A stretch of DNA of 64,000 nucleotides from CAZUWH01 sp964624075 (GCA_964624075.1 CAZUWH010000012.1:7782-71781); one strand, 5' to 3'; shown: positions 52,566 through 62,258, counted from the stretch's first letter. Translations and numbers: made by a program. Notes: generated from the letters alone by a model not told the origin.

Positions 52566-53168
52566 ATGTTCCGACGCAAGAAGGATGATGATGCGAAAAT
52601 ACTCGGCACGCCCCCGCCCGCCACATCCAGACTCAATGTCGAGGATGAACTGGCCCCGCCGCTGAAGCTTTACGGCAAACGGCCGCCGGCTTTTGCGCCA
52701 GTGCGTTCGGATATTCCGCGCCGGGGTGCAATGGATCTGCCAGGGGCGACTCGTCGCCATCCGGCGGACCCTCATGAAGGCAAAAAGTTGATTGTTGGCC
52801 GCGATATCGAGTTGGCCGGCGAAATCACTGCCTGCGATCGTCTCGTGGTAGAAGGCAAGGTGGCAGCCGATCTGACTGATGCCGGGGTCATCGAAGTCGC
52901 CCAGACGGGGATCTTCCGGGGCAGTGCCGAGGTTGACGATGCCGACATCAGTGGCCTGTTCGACGGTACGTTGACCGTTCACCGCAAGCTCATCATCCGA
53001 GGCACCGGGCAGGTTCGCGGCACGATACGTTATGCGCGGATCGTTATCGAACTTGGAGGGGAGGTACATGGTACGGTTGATACTATTGCGTCTGAAACGA
53101 AGAGTGAAGACCAAATGCGGCAACTTACGCCCCCGCTGCCTCCCGTGATGGTCGATCAAACGTCCTGA
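52566..53168 (+). CDS. bactofilin
   Basis: The 200-residue protein has a disordered N-terminus and a central bactofilin domain (residues about 80-170): LIVGRDIELAGEITACDRLV, VEGKVAADL, GIFRGSAEVDDADISGLFDG, LTVHRKLIIRGTGQVRGTIR. These glycine-spaced repeats form a beta-helix that polymerises into membrane-attached filaments used in cell shape or stalk and polar functions. The ATG at 52566 gives the usual MFRRKK start, with AAGGATGGGGAG upstream; ATG 52503 is an alternative. It is 76 bases after the EI24 gene and 31 before the lipoprotein gene. Confidence 0.88.
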   Translation: MFRRKKDDDAKILGTPPPATSRLNVEDELAPPLKLYGKRPPAFAPVRSDIPRRGAMDLPGATRRHPADPHEGKKLIVGRDIELAGEITACDRLVVEGKVAADLTDAGVIEVAQTGIFRGSAEVDDADISGLFDGTLTVHRKLIIRGTGQVRGTIRYARIVIELGGEVHGTVDTIASETKSEDQMRQLTPPLPPVMVDQTS

Positions 53169-53199
53169 CCGGGGCGCGTGGAACACGGGACCAAAAAAA

Positions 53200-53883
53200 A
53201 TGGCCTCGATGACAGGGCGAAACATCTGTCCGTCGCCTGAGGGGGGTCATCGCATCTCCCGGTATTTTCACCTTGCCGGGGTAGTGGGTGTGTGCGTTGC
53301 GGTGACGGCTTGTGCAATCGGGCCACGCAAGCGCCATCCGGCCAAAGTGGTTCTTCGGGACACGGTGATGACGGCGGGAACACCGGAGGGGGAGCCGGAA
53401 AGTCCGCCGGCCGGAACGGAGCGGCGGGACACTTTCCTTCCGGTAAGGGAAGAGCAGTCTTTCTCTGCGATGGCGAGCGCTGTCCTATCAGGGATGGCGG
53501 CGTCCACAGCAGCCGATGTCCTGCCGGTACCCGTTCCGCCTCCTGTTTCCACCGGCGAGTCTGCCGGTGCGGAAGAAGTGACCGGGCAGCTCGTGACCCT
53601 GCCGGAGGGGAGCGGACCGATCGGACCGATGCGCCTACATGGCCTGGGCCGCCGAGAGGTCCGGGCCTTTCTGGGGGAACCGGGTCTGTTGCGTCGCGAT
53701 CCACCCGCAGAGGTATGGCAGTATCATAGTCTCAATTGCGTGGTGGATCTGTTCCTCTATGCGGATAAGAACGAACAGCGGGTTGCCTATGTCCAGGTAC
53801 GCTCCCTGAAAGCCGATGGTCAACAGGTCAACGAAACCGAGTGCCTGAACCGTATCGCGCGCAGTCATCACCAGAAATTCTGA
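53200..53883 (+). CDS. predicted lipoprotein, conserved C-terminal domain
   Basis: A 227-residue protein with an N-terminal hydrophobic segment ending in VAVTAC, a reasonable lipobox (Cys at about residue 38). A Pro/Ala-rich linker follows, then a C-terminal domain LHGLGRREVRAFLGEPGLLR, VWQYHSLNCVVDLFLYADKN, which resembles the compact BamE/SmpA-like domain found in alphaproteobacterial lipoproteins of unknown role. It probably resides in the outer membrane and is likely co-transcribed with bactofilin. Confidence 0.65.
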   Translation: MASMTGRNICPSPEGGHRISRYFHLAGVVGVCVAVTACAIGPRKRHPAKVVLRDTVMTAGTPEGEPESPPAGTERRDTFLPVREEQSFSAMASAVLSGMAASTAADVLPVPVPPPVSTGESAGAEEVTGQLVTLPEGSGPIGPMRLHGLGRREVRAFLGEPGLLRRDPPAEVWQYHSLNCVVDLFLYADKNEQRVAYVQVRSLKADGQQVNETECLNRIARSHHQKF

Positions 53884-54472
53884 TAACGGGAAAGAGTGGA
53901 CAAGAAGCCTCCGCACATCCGGGAAACTGTCCGGAAAGCGTACGGACATTCCCCGTACACCTGCTCTCTCCCTCCCCTTTGGGATCGGGAGCGGATTCAG
54001 CGATTCTCATTATGAGAATGATACTGATTTGTAAATGAGACATCCATGCCCCCCCCTCCTCTTGGAGGAAACACGCTTTCCCCCTGGACGGAAGACCCTC
54101 TCCCTCTTGGATTAGGGGAGGGTTGGGGTAGGGGTGATCGAGACGTCTGGTCTGGGGAGGGGGGGCTGTGGTAGAAGGGGGAGCTCGCAACGGTCACGCC
54201 CCTTGGGCCACGGACTAAGGGCGTTCCAGACGGAGGCATCACACCCCCACCTCACCCAACCCTCCCCCATCTAGGGGGAGGGCTTGCTGTTCCAAGCGGA
54301 AGGGCTTCATGCCCCTCCCTCCAACCCTCTCCTGACGGACCCCGTTCCGAAAGAGACCCCTTCCTCTTGGGAGAAAGATCCTCTCCCCTGGACGGAAGAC
54401 TCCCGCCCCCTTGGGATCGGGAGCGGATTCCCGGAAGTGTCCATATTCCGCATGATCCTCCCGTTTGACCAA
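53884..54472. repeat. repeat-filled gap with a complete palindrome-bounded element (54096-54312)
   Basis: The complete copy runs CCCTCTCCCTCTTGGATTAG GGGAGGG, TTGGGGTAGGGGTGATCG, AGACGTCTGGTC, GAGCTCGCAACGGTCACG, GCCACGGACTAAGGGCGTTC, GGCATCACACCCCCACC, CCCTCCCCCATCTAGGGGGA GGG, and the outer end AAGCGGAAGGGCTTCATGCC. CTTGGGATCGGGAGCGGATTC is present on both sides (about 53980 and 54410). No gene is seen in the stretch. Confidence 0.7.
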
Positions 54473-55474
54473 TCAGGCCTTCACGTCAATGACCGTGCGT
54501 CCCTGCACGTTTCCGCGCAGGATGACGTCGGCCAGTTCGGGCAGGCGGCCGAGCGGCTCGATACGAGTCATGAAATCGAGCACATCCACCGGCAGAAGGC
54601 GGGCCAGTCGTTCCCAGGCCGTCTGGCGCTGGGGCAAAGGCACCGATACTGACGCAATTCCAAGCAGGTTCACGCCGCGCAGAAGGCATGGAATCACGGA
54701 CAATGGCACGTCGTTGCCGCCTGTATTGCCGCAAACGGCGATGGAGGCGCCGTGCCGCATTTGTGTTGCGACGGTGGCCAAGGTCGTTCCGCCAACGCTG
54801 TCCACGGCACCAGCCCAGTGCTCCGACTGCAACGGGCGGCGCGGCGTATCGGCGAGTTCGGCCCGGTTGATAAGGCGCGTTGCACCCAGGGAGTGCAAAT
54901 AGGCGTGTACGCCGGTCCGGCCAGTCGAGGCCACAACCCGATAACCCAGGCGGGCCAAAACGGCTACGGCGACGCTCCCGACACCACCAGATGCACCTGT
55001 AACAAGAATCTCTCCTGTTACAGGCAACAAGCCATGCGCCTCCAGAGCCATGACCGCCAGCATGGCCGTGAAACCGGCCGTTCCCAACGCCATGGCCCGG
55101 CGGGCATCCAGCCCGGCCGGCATTGGAACCAGCCATTCGGCCCGGACCCGTGCCTTGGTCGCATAGCCTCCCCATTGCCACTCGCCGACCCGCCAACCGG
55201 TCAGGATCACTTCCTCGCCAGACTGATAGAGAGAGGAGGCCGAATGTTCGACAACCCCGGCGAAATCCACACCCGGCACATGGGGGTAAGACCGTACCAG
55301 CTTACCAAGACCTTTCAGAATCAATCCATCCTTGTAGTTGAGTGTGGAATGCGTGACACACACCGTAACGTCGCCCTCCGGTAGGGAGGATTCCGGTACC
55401 CTCTCGATGCCTGCGACAATGGCGCCATTTTCTTCCCGTAATATCAGGACACGGACCCCTTCTTCCTGTGCCAT
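54473..55474 (-). CDS. acuI: acrylyl-CoA reductase (AcuI/YhdH family)
   Basis: The 333-residue zinc-independent MDR oxidoreductase matches YhdH/AcuI: STLNYKDGLILKGLGKLVRS near the N-terminus, HVPGVDFAGVV, GWRVGEWQWGGYATKARV, the NADPH-binding ILVTGASGGVGSVAVAVLAR and NTGGNDVPLSVIPCLLRGVN. AcuI reduces acryloyl-CoA to propionyl-CoA with NADPH and is used in DMSP or acrylate detoxification and 3-hydroxypropionate assimilation. AAGGA favours the ATG at 55474 over 55480 and 55504. It lies downstream of the large flavoprotein on the same strand. Confidence 0.88.
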   Translation of the reverse strand: MAQEEGVRVLILREENGAIVAGIERVPESSLPEGDVTVCVTHSTLNYKDGLILKGLGKLVRSYPHVPGVDFAGVVEHSASSLYQSGEEVILTGWRVGEWQWGGYATKARVRAEWLVPMPAGLDARRAMALGTAGFTAMLAVMALEAHGLLPVTGEILVTGASGGVGSVAVAVLARLGYRVVASTGRTGVHAYLHSLGATRLINRAELADTPRRPLQSEHWAGAVDSVGGTTLATVATQMRHGASIAVCGNTGGNDVPLSVIPCLLRGVNLLGIASVSVPLPQRQTAWERLARLLPVDVLDFMTRIEPLGRLPELADVILRGNVQGRTVIDVKA

Positions 55475-55552
55475 GCGCATTGATCCTTGTCGTTTTCGTG
55501 TCACATCTGCGTGCTTTGGGCGTTCAGGATGTCTTGCATCCTAATATCCTTT

Positions 55553-58500
55553 TCACCCGTATCTGGCGCGGGCCCGGTGGCCCTCCCTCACCAGACAATG
55601 GTCAATCCACTGACGGGTCAGCTTCTCCTGGGTCGATTGCTGCGACAGGCGCTGGCGCAGGCTGGCGAAATCCACCCGATCCAGGGACTGGTCCTGGTTA
55701 AAACACGAGAACACCACCGTTTCCCGGCCGCTGTCTGGATCGCGATGTACCTGCAAGCATTGGGCACAGATTTCCTTCATCATGCACTGCATGGGCGAGT
55801 TTATGGAACCGACTGCCGTGTGCGTCCGCGCTAGATACGGTGCCAGAACGCCGTGCCGGGCCGTACGCACGGCGTTCATCATGCCATCGGAGCCGATGGC
55901 GATGATCCGGTCCACCTGATCGAGAGGAATGACGGTCTCCCCCAATCGTCCCTCGGCGTAAGCCTGCATGGCGGCGACAATGGTGCCGACAAAAGCCTTG
56001 TCCTGCGGCCGGTCGGGGGTAAAGCCCGGAGCCTCGTCACAGCACCACACCACCAGATCGGCAGCGGCCTTGATCTCTTCCACCTTGTAGCGGTCGATCA
56101 CAGCCTTGTAACCCGCAAAGCACAAGACTCGCGCGCCCTTGTCCCGGAACGCCCGCCCGATCGAGAACAGAACCGCGTTGCCCAGACCCCCGCCCGCCAA
56201 GAGCACGGTCGAGCGGGGGGGTATCTCGGTCGGCGCACCGGTTGGCCCCATGACAATGACTGGCTCCCCAGGACGCAGCAAGGCCACCAGATCCGATGAT
56301 CCGCCCATCTCCAGCACGATCATGGACAGCAACCCCTGCGCCACATCCACCCATGCCCCGGTCAGGGCAACCCCCTCCATGGCGAGACGGGTGGAATCGA
56401 CAAAGTGGGCCAGGGTCTCATGATTCTGGAGGCGGTAGAACTGGCCGGGCTGAAACATGCGCGCTGCGAGCGGTGCCCGTACCACGACCTCCATGATGGT
56501 CGGCGTAAGCCGTTCCACCTTATGGACCACCGGCCGCAGCAGATCATTTAAACGAGCCATTAACGCCGCGCCGTCTGTCGTGAGGGAACGGCGGGTTAGG
56601 ATCCGGCTCACCACGGGATAGCCCTGCCGTGCGCTTGCCATGGCGGCAACGACGTTGCCGGCAAAAGAAGGATGCTGATCGCCGAAGAACGATATGGCCC
56701 GGCCATCATCATGAACGGCAGTCAGGACATGCACCACGGCTGGTTTGTTCAGACGTTCCGGTGTGACGGGGTGGCCGTCCTCGTCTACGGCCTGGAAATA
56801 CTTGCCATCGAGGCCCAGGTCTTCGGCCTCGCGGGCCAGCGTGATGTTGGGCACGGTGCCGGCGGCAACGATGATGGTACGGGCTGGCATCATCCGTTCG
56901 CTTCCGGTCGCATCCTTGAGCTGCAAGGCCTCGGCATGGCCGAAACGGTCCAGTTCCACTTTGAGCGGCGTCAGTTTTTCAGCAAGGCGGATACCCTCTT
57001 CCAGGGCCTTGACCACTTCCTCCGGATTGTTGCGGTAGGCAGGCGATTCTAGCAGACTCCGCCGGTAGACGAGGGTCGCGCCTCCCCACTGATCCAGAAG
57101 CTCCCACACCCTTGGAACGCGGTCTTCTGCGGCAGCGGCGGCGTGTTCGGCACGCAAGGCGCGGGCATGGTTCAGAAACTCGTTCGCAATCAGCGCTTCT
57201 TCTTCGCCGAAGGTAGCGCGTACGGCGGCCTCGCCCTTTTCCGCAACCAGGATCTCGTAGCGGGCTAGGAACTTCTCCACTTGCACTGGATAGTAGGCAA
57301 GCGCTTCGGTTGAGGCATCGATGGCAGTCAAGCCACCGCCGATCACGGCCACCGGTAGCCGGATCTGAAGATTGGCAACCGAATCGATCCGGGCGGCGCC
57401 GGTGAGCTGCAAGGCCATCAGGAAATCGGAGGCCTGTCGCACGCCTCGCGCCAAACCGTTCTCCATGGGCACAATGGTGGGCTTGCCAGCGCCAGAACAC
57501 AGGGCGATGTGATCGAAGCCCATGGCAAATGCCGACTGCGGGGTGAGGGTGCCGCCCATGCGGACGCCTCCGAACAGGGCGAATTGGGCGCGTCGTTCCA
57601 GGAGCAAACGGATGACTTTCAGAAAATTCTTGTCCCAGCGGACGGTGATGCCGTACTCGGCCACGCCCCCGAAACCGGCCATCGTGCGGGCGGCCAGGGG
57701 CTCCCACAGTTCGGTGACATCGCGGATGGGACGGAAGGGCACGCGTGCGCCCTTTCCCGTCACACCCGACACTTCCGGCGGCAAGGGTTCGATCTTGAGG
57801 CCATCGACTGCCACCACCGTATGGCCATCGTTCATCAGGTGGTGCGACAAGGTATAGCCGGCCGGTCCCAGCCCGACCACCAGCACCGTGTGACCGGTCG
57901 CAGCCCTGGGCAGGGGGCGGCGCAGATTCAGAGGGTTCCAGCGGGTGAGCAGGCTGTAGACCTCGAAACCATAGGGTAGGGCTAGCACATCACGCACGAC
58001 CCGCGTCTCGGCCTGGGGAATGTTGACCGTGGTCCGGTGCTGGTTGTTGTAGATGCATCCGACCATGCAGTCGTTACAAATGCGGTGCCCGGTGCCGGCG
58101 GCCAGGGGGTTGTCCACGGTGATCAAGGCGAGTGCCGCGACCACATTGCCGTGGGTCATGGTTTCCTGGAATTCCGAGATGCGCTCTTCCAGCGGGCAGC
58201 CGGTCATCCGGCGGTCAAGAGCGTTGCGGGCCCAGTCGCCGGTCTTCTTATCCTTCATGCCCTTCGCGCACGAATCCTTGCCCTGGTGGTGGCAGAAGAT
58301 GCAATAGTTGGCTTCGTCTAGGGCCTGTTCGCGGGTATAGCCCGGGTCAGTAAGATTGAAACCATTCCGTCGGCGCAAAGGGCGGTCGGGCAGTTGCCGC
58401 AGGCAGTCGAGACCAAGATGACTTTCCGGGGCTGTCTCGACCAGATGGAAAGGGTCGGTCTTGCCAGGAATCCGGAACAGGACGCTCGATTCCCTTGCCT

Positions 58501-59068
58501 CGGCAGGTTCAGCATGAACCTTCCACGCCGTGTAGCGGCTCGCAACGCCCAACCGGTCCACATTGGCTTTGTCATCATCGAGCCAAGCCATGACCGCCTC
58601 TGCAAACCTCTGCTCGGTAAACGGCCCGCCCAGCAAGACCTCCAGCTCGGCCTGTAGCACCGCTCCGTCGAAGGTTCGGGCATCAGCCTCCCGAATCGTC
58701 TTCAGGGCACGCCGCTGGACGAACAGGCGTTTGCAGGTATAAAGGGGTGCAAGCGTGTGATACTGGCGGGTCAAGGCCGCCACCTCGGCACCAATGCCGA
58801 ACAGAAGGCCGAGAAAATCCTGCACATGAGGCGCCAGCATCATGAGGAGATCCGACTCGGCCTTTGCTCCCAATGCCTCAGGAGCCGTGCGCGCCTCTCC
58901 AAGCCGCGTTCGCAAGGCTACATCGGCCCGTTCTAGATGGTCCAGAAACAGCGTATCGAGTTGTTCCAGCCCGTTCCGGCTGTAAAAATGGTTCAGTGTA
59001 ACACCAAAAGCGAACACATGCGCACCCTCCGCCGGGTCTGCGGCTGCTTGCTCGTTATGCACGGCCAT
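55553..59068 (-). CDS. 1171-residue iron-sulfur flavoprotein: fused NfnB/GltD-like and NfnA/PyrK-like modules
   Basis: The first 240 residues form a helical domain I do not recognise. Cysteines then follow at 256, 259, 267, 291, 331, 334 and 338 (CIFCHHQGKDSC, CPLEE, CNDCMVGC), enough for one or two [4Fe-4S] clusters. A GltD/NfnB-type FAD and NAD(P) domain begins near 393 (VLVVGLGPAGYTLSHHL), with a second Rossmann motif VAVIGGGLTAIDAS near 580. From about 845 comes a ferredoxin-reductase/PyrK-type domain (FQPGQFYRLQ, LLAGGGLGNAVLFSIGRAF), ending in cysteines 1095, 1101, 1104 and 1122, a probable [2Fe-2S] site. GGAAGGGG supports the ATG at 59068. No frameshift is visible. Confidence 0.8.
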   Translation of the reverse strand: MAVHNEQAAADPAEGAHVFAFGVTLNHFYSRNGLEQLDTLFLDHLERADVALRTRLGEARTAPEALGAKAESDLLMMLAPHVQDFLGLLFGIGAEVAALTRQYHTLAPLYTCKRLFVQRRALKTIREADARTFDGAVLQAELEVLLGGPFTEQRFAEAVMAWLDDDKANVDRLGVASRYTAWKVHAEPAEARESSVLFRIPGKTDPFHLVETAPESHLGLDCLRQLPDRPLRRRNGFNLTDPGYTREQALDEANYCIFCHHQGKDSCAKGMKDKKTGDWARNALDRRMTGCPLEERISEFQETMTHGNVVAALALITVDNPLAAGTGHRICNDCMVGCIYNNQHRTTVNIPQAETRVVRDVLALPYGFEVYSLLTRWNPLNLRRPLPRAATGHTVLVVGLGPAGYTLSHHLMNDGHTVVAVDGLKIEPLPPEVSGVTGKGARVPFRPIRDVTELWEPLAARTMAGFGGVAEYGITVRWDKNFLKVIRLLLERRAQFALFGGVRMGGTLTPQSAFAMGFDHIALCSGAGKPTIVPMENGLARGVRQASDFLMALQLTGAARIDSVANLQIRLPVAVIGGGLTAIDASTEALAYYPVQVEKFLARYEILVAEKGEAAVRATFGEEEALIANEFLNHARALRAEHAAAAAEDRVPRVWELLDQWGGATLVYRRSLLESPAYRNNPEEVVKALEEGIRLAEKLTPLKVELDRFGHAEALQLKDATGSERMMPARTIIVAAGTVPNITLAREAEDLGLDGKYFQAVDEDGHPVTPERLNKPAVVHVLTAVHDDGRAISFFGDQHPSFAGNVVAAMASARQGYPVVSRILTRRSLTTDGAALMARLNDLLRPVVHKVERLTPTIMEVVVRAPLAARMFQPGQFYRLQNHETLAHFVDSTRLAMEGVALTGAWVDVAQGLLSMIVLEMGGSSDLVALLRPGEPVIVMGPTGAPTEIPPRSTVLLAGGGLGNAVLFSIGRAFRDKGARVLCFAGYKAVIDRYKVEEIKAAADLVVWCCDEAPGFTPDRPQDKAFVGTIVAAMQAYAEGRLGETVIPLDQVDRIIAIGSDGMMNAVRTARHGVLAPYLARTHTAVGSINSPMQCMMKEICAQCLQVHRDPDSGRETVVFSCFNQDQSLDRVDFASLRQRLSQQSTQEKLTRQWIDHCLVREGHRARARYG

Positions 59069-59366
59069 TAAATTGCCCCTTCCCTGAGCACAACCATGGT
59101 TACGCTTACATTTTAGGCAGGGCAGAACCAAGTTTCCATACTTAATTTCTTATTTCTCTCAGATTGCGTACAAAAACACCCGGGCGACCGGAGGAGAGTC
59201 TTCTGTCCGATCCGCACGTTCTGCCCCCCTGCTGTCCGGCAGGAATAAAGTTCCCCCTGAAGAGAGAGAAAAACAAAAGCCCCCTTGATAGGAAAGGGAG
59301 TGGTTTGCTTCTATGGGTCAGCTATGTACCACTGCGGCGAAACTGCATTCTCGAAGGAGATTCTCC

Positions 59367-60404
59367 ATGTCCCCTGCTGCCTCGACGACAGAGACACCCG
59401 TTCCACGGTCGGTGGCATGGTGGCTGTTCGTGTGCTGCGGCTTCGTGCTGCTCATGGTAACGCTGGGCGGCGTGACACGGCTGACCCAGTCGGGTCTGTC
59501 GATGGTGGAATGGCAGCCGCTGTCGCTTCTACCGCCATCGAGCGAAGCGGACTGGCAGGATGCCTTCGCCCGCTATCAGCAGTCTCCCGAGTACAGGCTG
59601 AAAAATGCCGGCATGAGTCTGGACGGCTTCAAGGAGATCTTCTGGCTTGAATACATCCATCGCCTCGGGGGACGCATGATCGGCGTGGTGTTCCTGGGGC
59701 CATTCCTGTGGTTCCTGGTCCGGCGGCGGATCGGTGGCATCCTGGGCTGGAAGTTGGCCGGTCTGTTCCTGCTCGGGGGGGCGCAAGGGGTCATGGGATG
59801 GCTGATGGTCAAGAGCGGCTTGGCTGATCGGCCCGATGTCAGTCAGTATCGTCTGACCATCCATCTGGGACTCGCCTTGCTGATCTATGGCTTCCTGCTG
59901 TGGACGGCCCTGGGACTCCTGCATTCGCAGCAACGGCCCGTTCCAGCAGCGATGGCATGGCTGGCGCGGGGACTGTGGGGGGTGCTGGGCCTCATCGTCG
60001 TCACCGTGCTGTCAGGGGGATTCGTGGCCGGGCTGGATGCCGGACTGGCCTACAACACCTTTCCCCTGATGAACGGGGAGCTGGTCCCAGATGGCCTTCT
60101 GGTCATGGAACCCTGGTTCGTGAATCTGTTCGAGAATATGACAACCGTACAGTTCCAGCATCGTCTGCTGGCCATGATCATCCTGGGAGCGGTTTTCCTC
60201 TTGTGGGGGCGGGGCCGTCGCATCTTGCCTCTCCCTGTCCGCACGGCCATGACCCTGTGTGCGGTCATGGCCGGCATTCAGGTCAGCCTGGGCATTCTGA
60301 CCCTGTTGTGGGAGGTGCCAATCCCCCTGGCGGCGGCGCATCAGGTGGGCGCTTTCATGCTGTTCACGCTTGGGCTCGTAACAGCGCACCTGCTGCGACG
60401 ATGA
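59367..60404 (+). CDS. ctaA: haem A synthase CtaA
   Basis: CtaA oxidises the C8 methyl of haem O to make haem A for the aa3 oxidase encoded at 37.7-41.8 kb. The 345-residue membrane protein has eight hydrophobic segments and the alphaproteobacterial signatures LGGVTRLTQSGLSMVEWQP, FKEIFWLEYIHRLGGRMIG with its haem-binding His, AGLDAGLAYNTFPLMNG, VQFQHRLLAMIILG and AAAHQVGAFMLF. AAGGAG at 59354-59359 supports the ATG at 59367. Confidence 0.95.
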   Translation: MSPAASTTETPVPRSVAWWLFVCCGFVLLMVTLGGVTRLTQSGLSMVEWQPLSLLPPSSEADWQDAFARYQQSPEYRLKNAGMSLDGFKEIFWLEYIHRLGGRMIGVVFLGPFLWFLVRRRIGGILGWKLAGLFLLGGAQGVMGWLMVKSGLADRPDVSQYRLTIHLGLALLIYGFLLWTALGLLHSQQRPVPAAMAWLARGLWGVLGLIVVTVLSGGFVAGLDAGLAYNTFPLMNGELVPDGLLVMEPWFVNLFENMTTVQFQHRLLAMIILGAVFLLWGRGRRILPLPVRTAMTLCAVMAGIQVSLGILTLLWEVPIPLAAAHQVGAFMLFTLGLVTAHLLRR

Positions 60405-60418
60405 GGCCTCTGTCACCT

Positions 60419-61834
60419 TCAGAACCCTGGCCGATCAAAACTTTCTGGCGAGGGACTCACGATGACGGGCGTGCCATCGGCCTGCACTTCCATGACGGCA
60501 AGGCCGCGTTCGGCGACACCTGAAGGCTGCAAACGGAACAGGCCATCTACGCCGGCGAAACCGGCCGCACTGGTGAAGGCGCCGTTGTCAAAATCGGGGC
60601 CGCTGATCCCGCGACCCAGTACGGCCGCAAGGGCCACAGCGTCATAGGCCAAGCTGGCAATGGCCGAAGGGTTGGCGCCGAACGCCCGCCGATAGCGCTC
60701 GATGAACCGCGTCTGGGCCGGACTAAACGGAGCCGCATACCAGCCGCCAACCACGGCCGGCTCATGGCGCAGATCGCCATCGGCCCAGCGTTGAGTGCCA
60801 AGCAGACGGGTCGCCTGAAGGTCGATGTCAAAATAAGGTAGAAGGGGGGCCACGCCCTTGACCCGACTGCCCTTGTCGGGGATCAGCACGGCATCGAAAG
60901 GCTTCTGTTGCGCCAGGCGTCTGACCGCAGGCGTCAGGTCGGCCGAAGCGGGATCATAGAACTCCACCGCCGTGACCAGGCCATCGGCAGCGGTAACGGC
61001 CTTGCGCAAAGCCTGCACTGCCTGGCGACCTTGCTCGTCGTCGGGTGCAAGGGCCGTGAAAACGGTCAGACCACGGCTGCGCGCGAACAAGGCGACCCGT
61101 TCTACCTGCTGCTGGAGCTGGTGCCCAAGAATGAAAACACCCTTCGTTGCGGTGGCCGGGTCGCTGGTCAGGGCGACGATGTTGACATTGAGACCTTGCG
61201 TCTTCGGAGCGACCGCCTTGACCTCGGGCGAGAACAGGGGGCCGATGATCAGGCGCACCCCCTGGTGCAAGGCCAGATCGGCAGCCCGAACGGCACCATC
61301 GGCGGTTCCCTTGGTATCATACACCTGCAGCACCAGACCGGGACCACTGACTTCAAACAGGGCCATCTGGGCGCTGTTCAAAAGGGTCTGGCCGACGTTG
61401 GCAGCCCCGCCGGAAAGCGGCAGCAGCAGGGCCACCCGCCGGGGATGAACCGCGGGAATCCCGGAAGCCGGTGACGCCGTTCCGTCCTGCCTTGCGCCGC
61501 TGGCCAGGTCGCCCGTCTCCTCTGTAACTGCGGCACCGGAAGGGGGAACCAGCGTGGTAAGAGCCGTCTCCGCCAGAAAGTCCTCCGTTTCCGCAGGAAT
61601 CCGGGTTGCGGGCGGTCCGGTGTCGGGGCGGGGAGAAACGGACTCTTTCGTTTGCGACGGGGTCTGCGGTACGGTCCATGGTACGGCCGGTGGTAACCCT
61701 CCCCAGGAGTGGAAGGGCGACCATCTGGCATTCTGGCAGCCGCTCACCCCCAGCGACAAAACGAGCAGCACCGGCAAGGTCGCCCGCTGGAACCGTTTCC
61801 AGGGGCGACAGGCACAAACAGGCGTGCGGAACAC
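60419..61834 (-). CDS. penicillin-binding protein activator (LpoA-like) / periplasmic binding protein
   Basis: The 471-residue protein has a lipoprotein signal (TLPVLLVLSLGVSGC, Cys at 33), a low-complexity linker and a type I periplasmic-binding fold: VALLLPLSGGAANVGQTLLN, RLIIGPLFSPEVKAVAPKTQ, NIVALTSDPATATKGVFILG and IASLAYDAVALAAVLGRGI. This matches the LppC/LpoA group of outer-membrane lipoproteins that activate peptidoglycan synthases, though binding-protein function cannot be excluded. GGAGG six bases upstream favours the GTG at 61834. It is convergent with ctaA. Confidence 0.82.
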   Translation of the reverse strand: MFRTPVCACRPWKRFQRATLPVLLVLSLGVSGCQNARWSPFHSWGGLPPAVPWTVPQTPSQTKESVSPRPDTGPPATRIPAETEDFLAETALTTLVPPSGAAVTEETGDLASGARQDGTASPASGIPAVHPRRVALLLPLSGGAANVGQTLLNSAQMALFEVSGPGLVLQVYDTKGTADGAVRAADLALHQGVRLIIGPLFSPEVKAVAPKTQGLNVNIVALTSDPATATKGVFILGHQLQQQVERVALFARSRGLTVFTALAPDDEQGRQAVQALRKAVTAADGLVTAVEFYDPASADLTPAVRRLAQQKPFDAVLIPDKGSRVKGVAPLLPYFDIDLQATRLLGTQRWADGDLRHEPAVVGGWYAAPFSPAQTRFIERYRRAFGANPSAIASLAYDAVALAAVLGRGISGPDFDNGAFTSAAGFAGVDGLFRLQPSGVAERGLAVMEVQADGTPVIVSPSPESFDRPGF

Positions 61835-62258
61835 GATAGTCCTCCGTTCGCAGACCACGATGGTAGACCAAGGGTAGACAGGGTGGAAGAGGAAGTAAAC
61901 ACTCCCCAGCGCATCGTCTGGACCGCCGAGGCACTCCTTGCCCGCTATCCGGTGCCTGCCGACGGGGCACGTTGCGTTTTGATGTTCTTCTTCTGGTGGC
62001 TGGGGGTCCGGCTGAGCGTGGAAACGGACCAGGAGGGCAGGGAACCCCTGCGCCTCAAGGCCGCTGAAACCGGCGATGGCAAACTCTGCCCCACCCCGCC
62101 CCCTCCAGTGGAGGACCTCCAGAAAGTAGGGGTCTTTTGGGGGACAGGGCCCCTCGGGAGAGGGTCAAGGAGGGCGTGTGCCCTCTTAGGTTGTTCTCGT
62201 GCGATGTGTGCATCCTGTGGGGGCATTGGCAGGAGCGGCGGCATCGCCTGGGACTTTC
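61835..62258. other. gap with no recognised gene
   Basis: A plus-strand frame runs through (61709-62356), but its translation resembles no known family, it overlaps the coding ends of both flanking genes antisense, and its second half is low-complexity. The stretch 62085-62190 has several GC-rich inverted segments (CCCCTCCAGTGGAGG, GGGCCCC). A remnant gene near 61880-62080 is possible but not supported. Confidence 0.3.
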
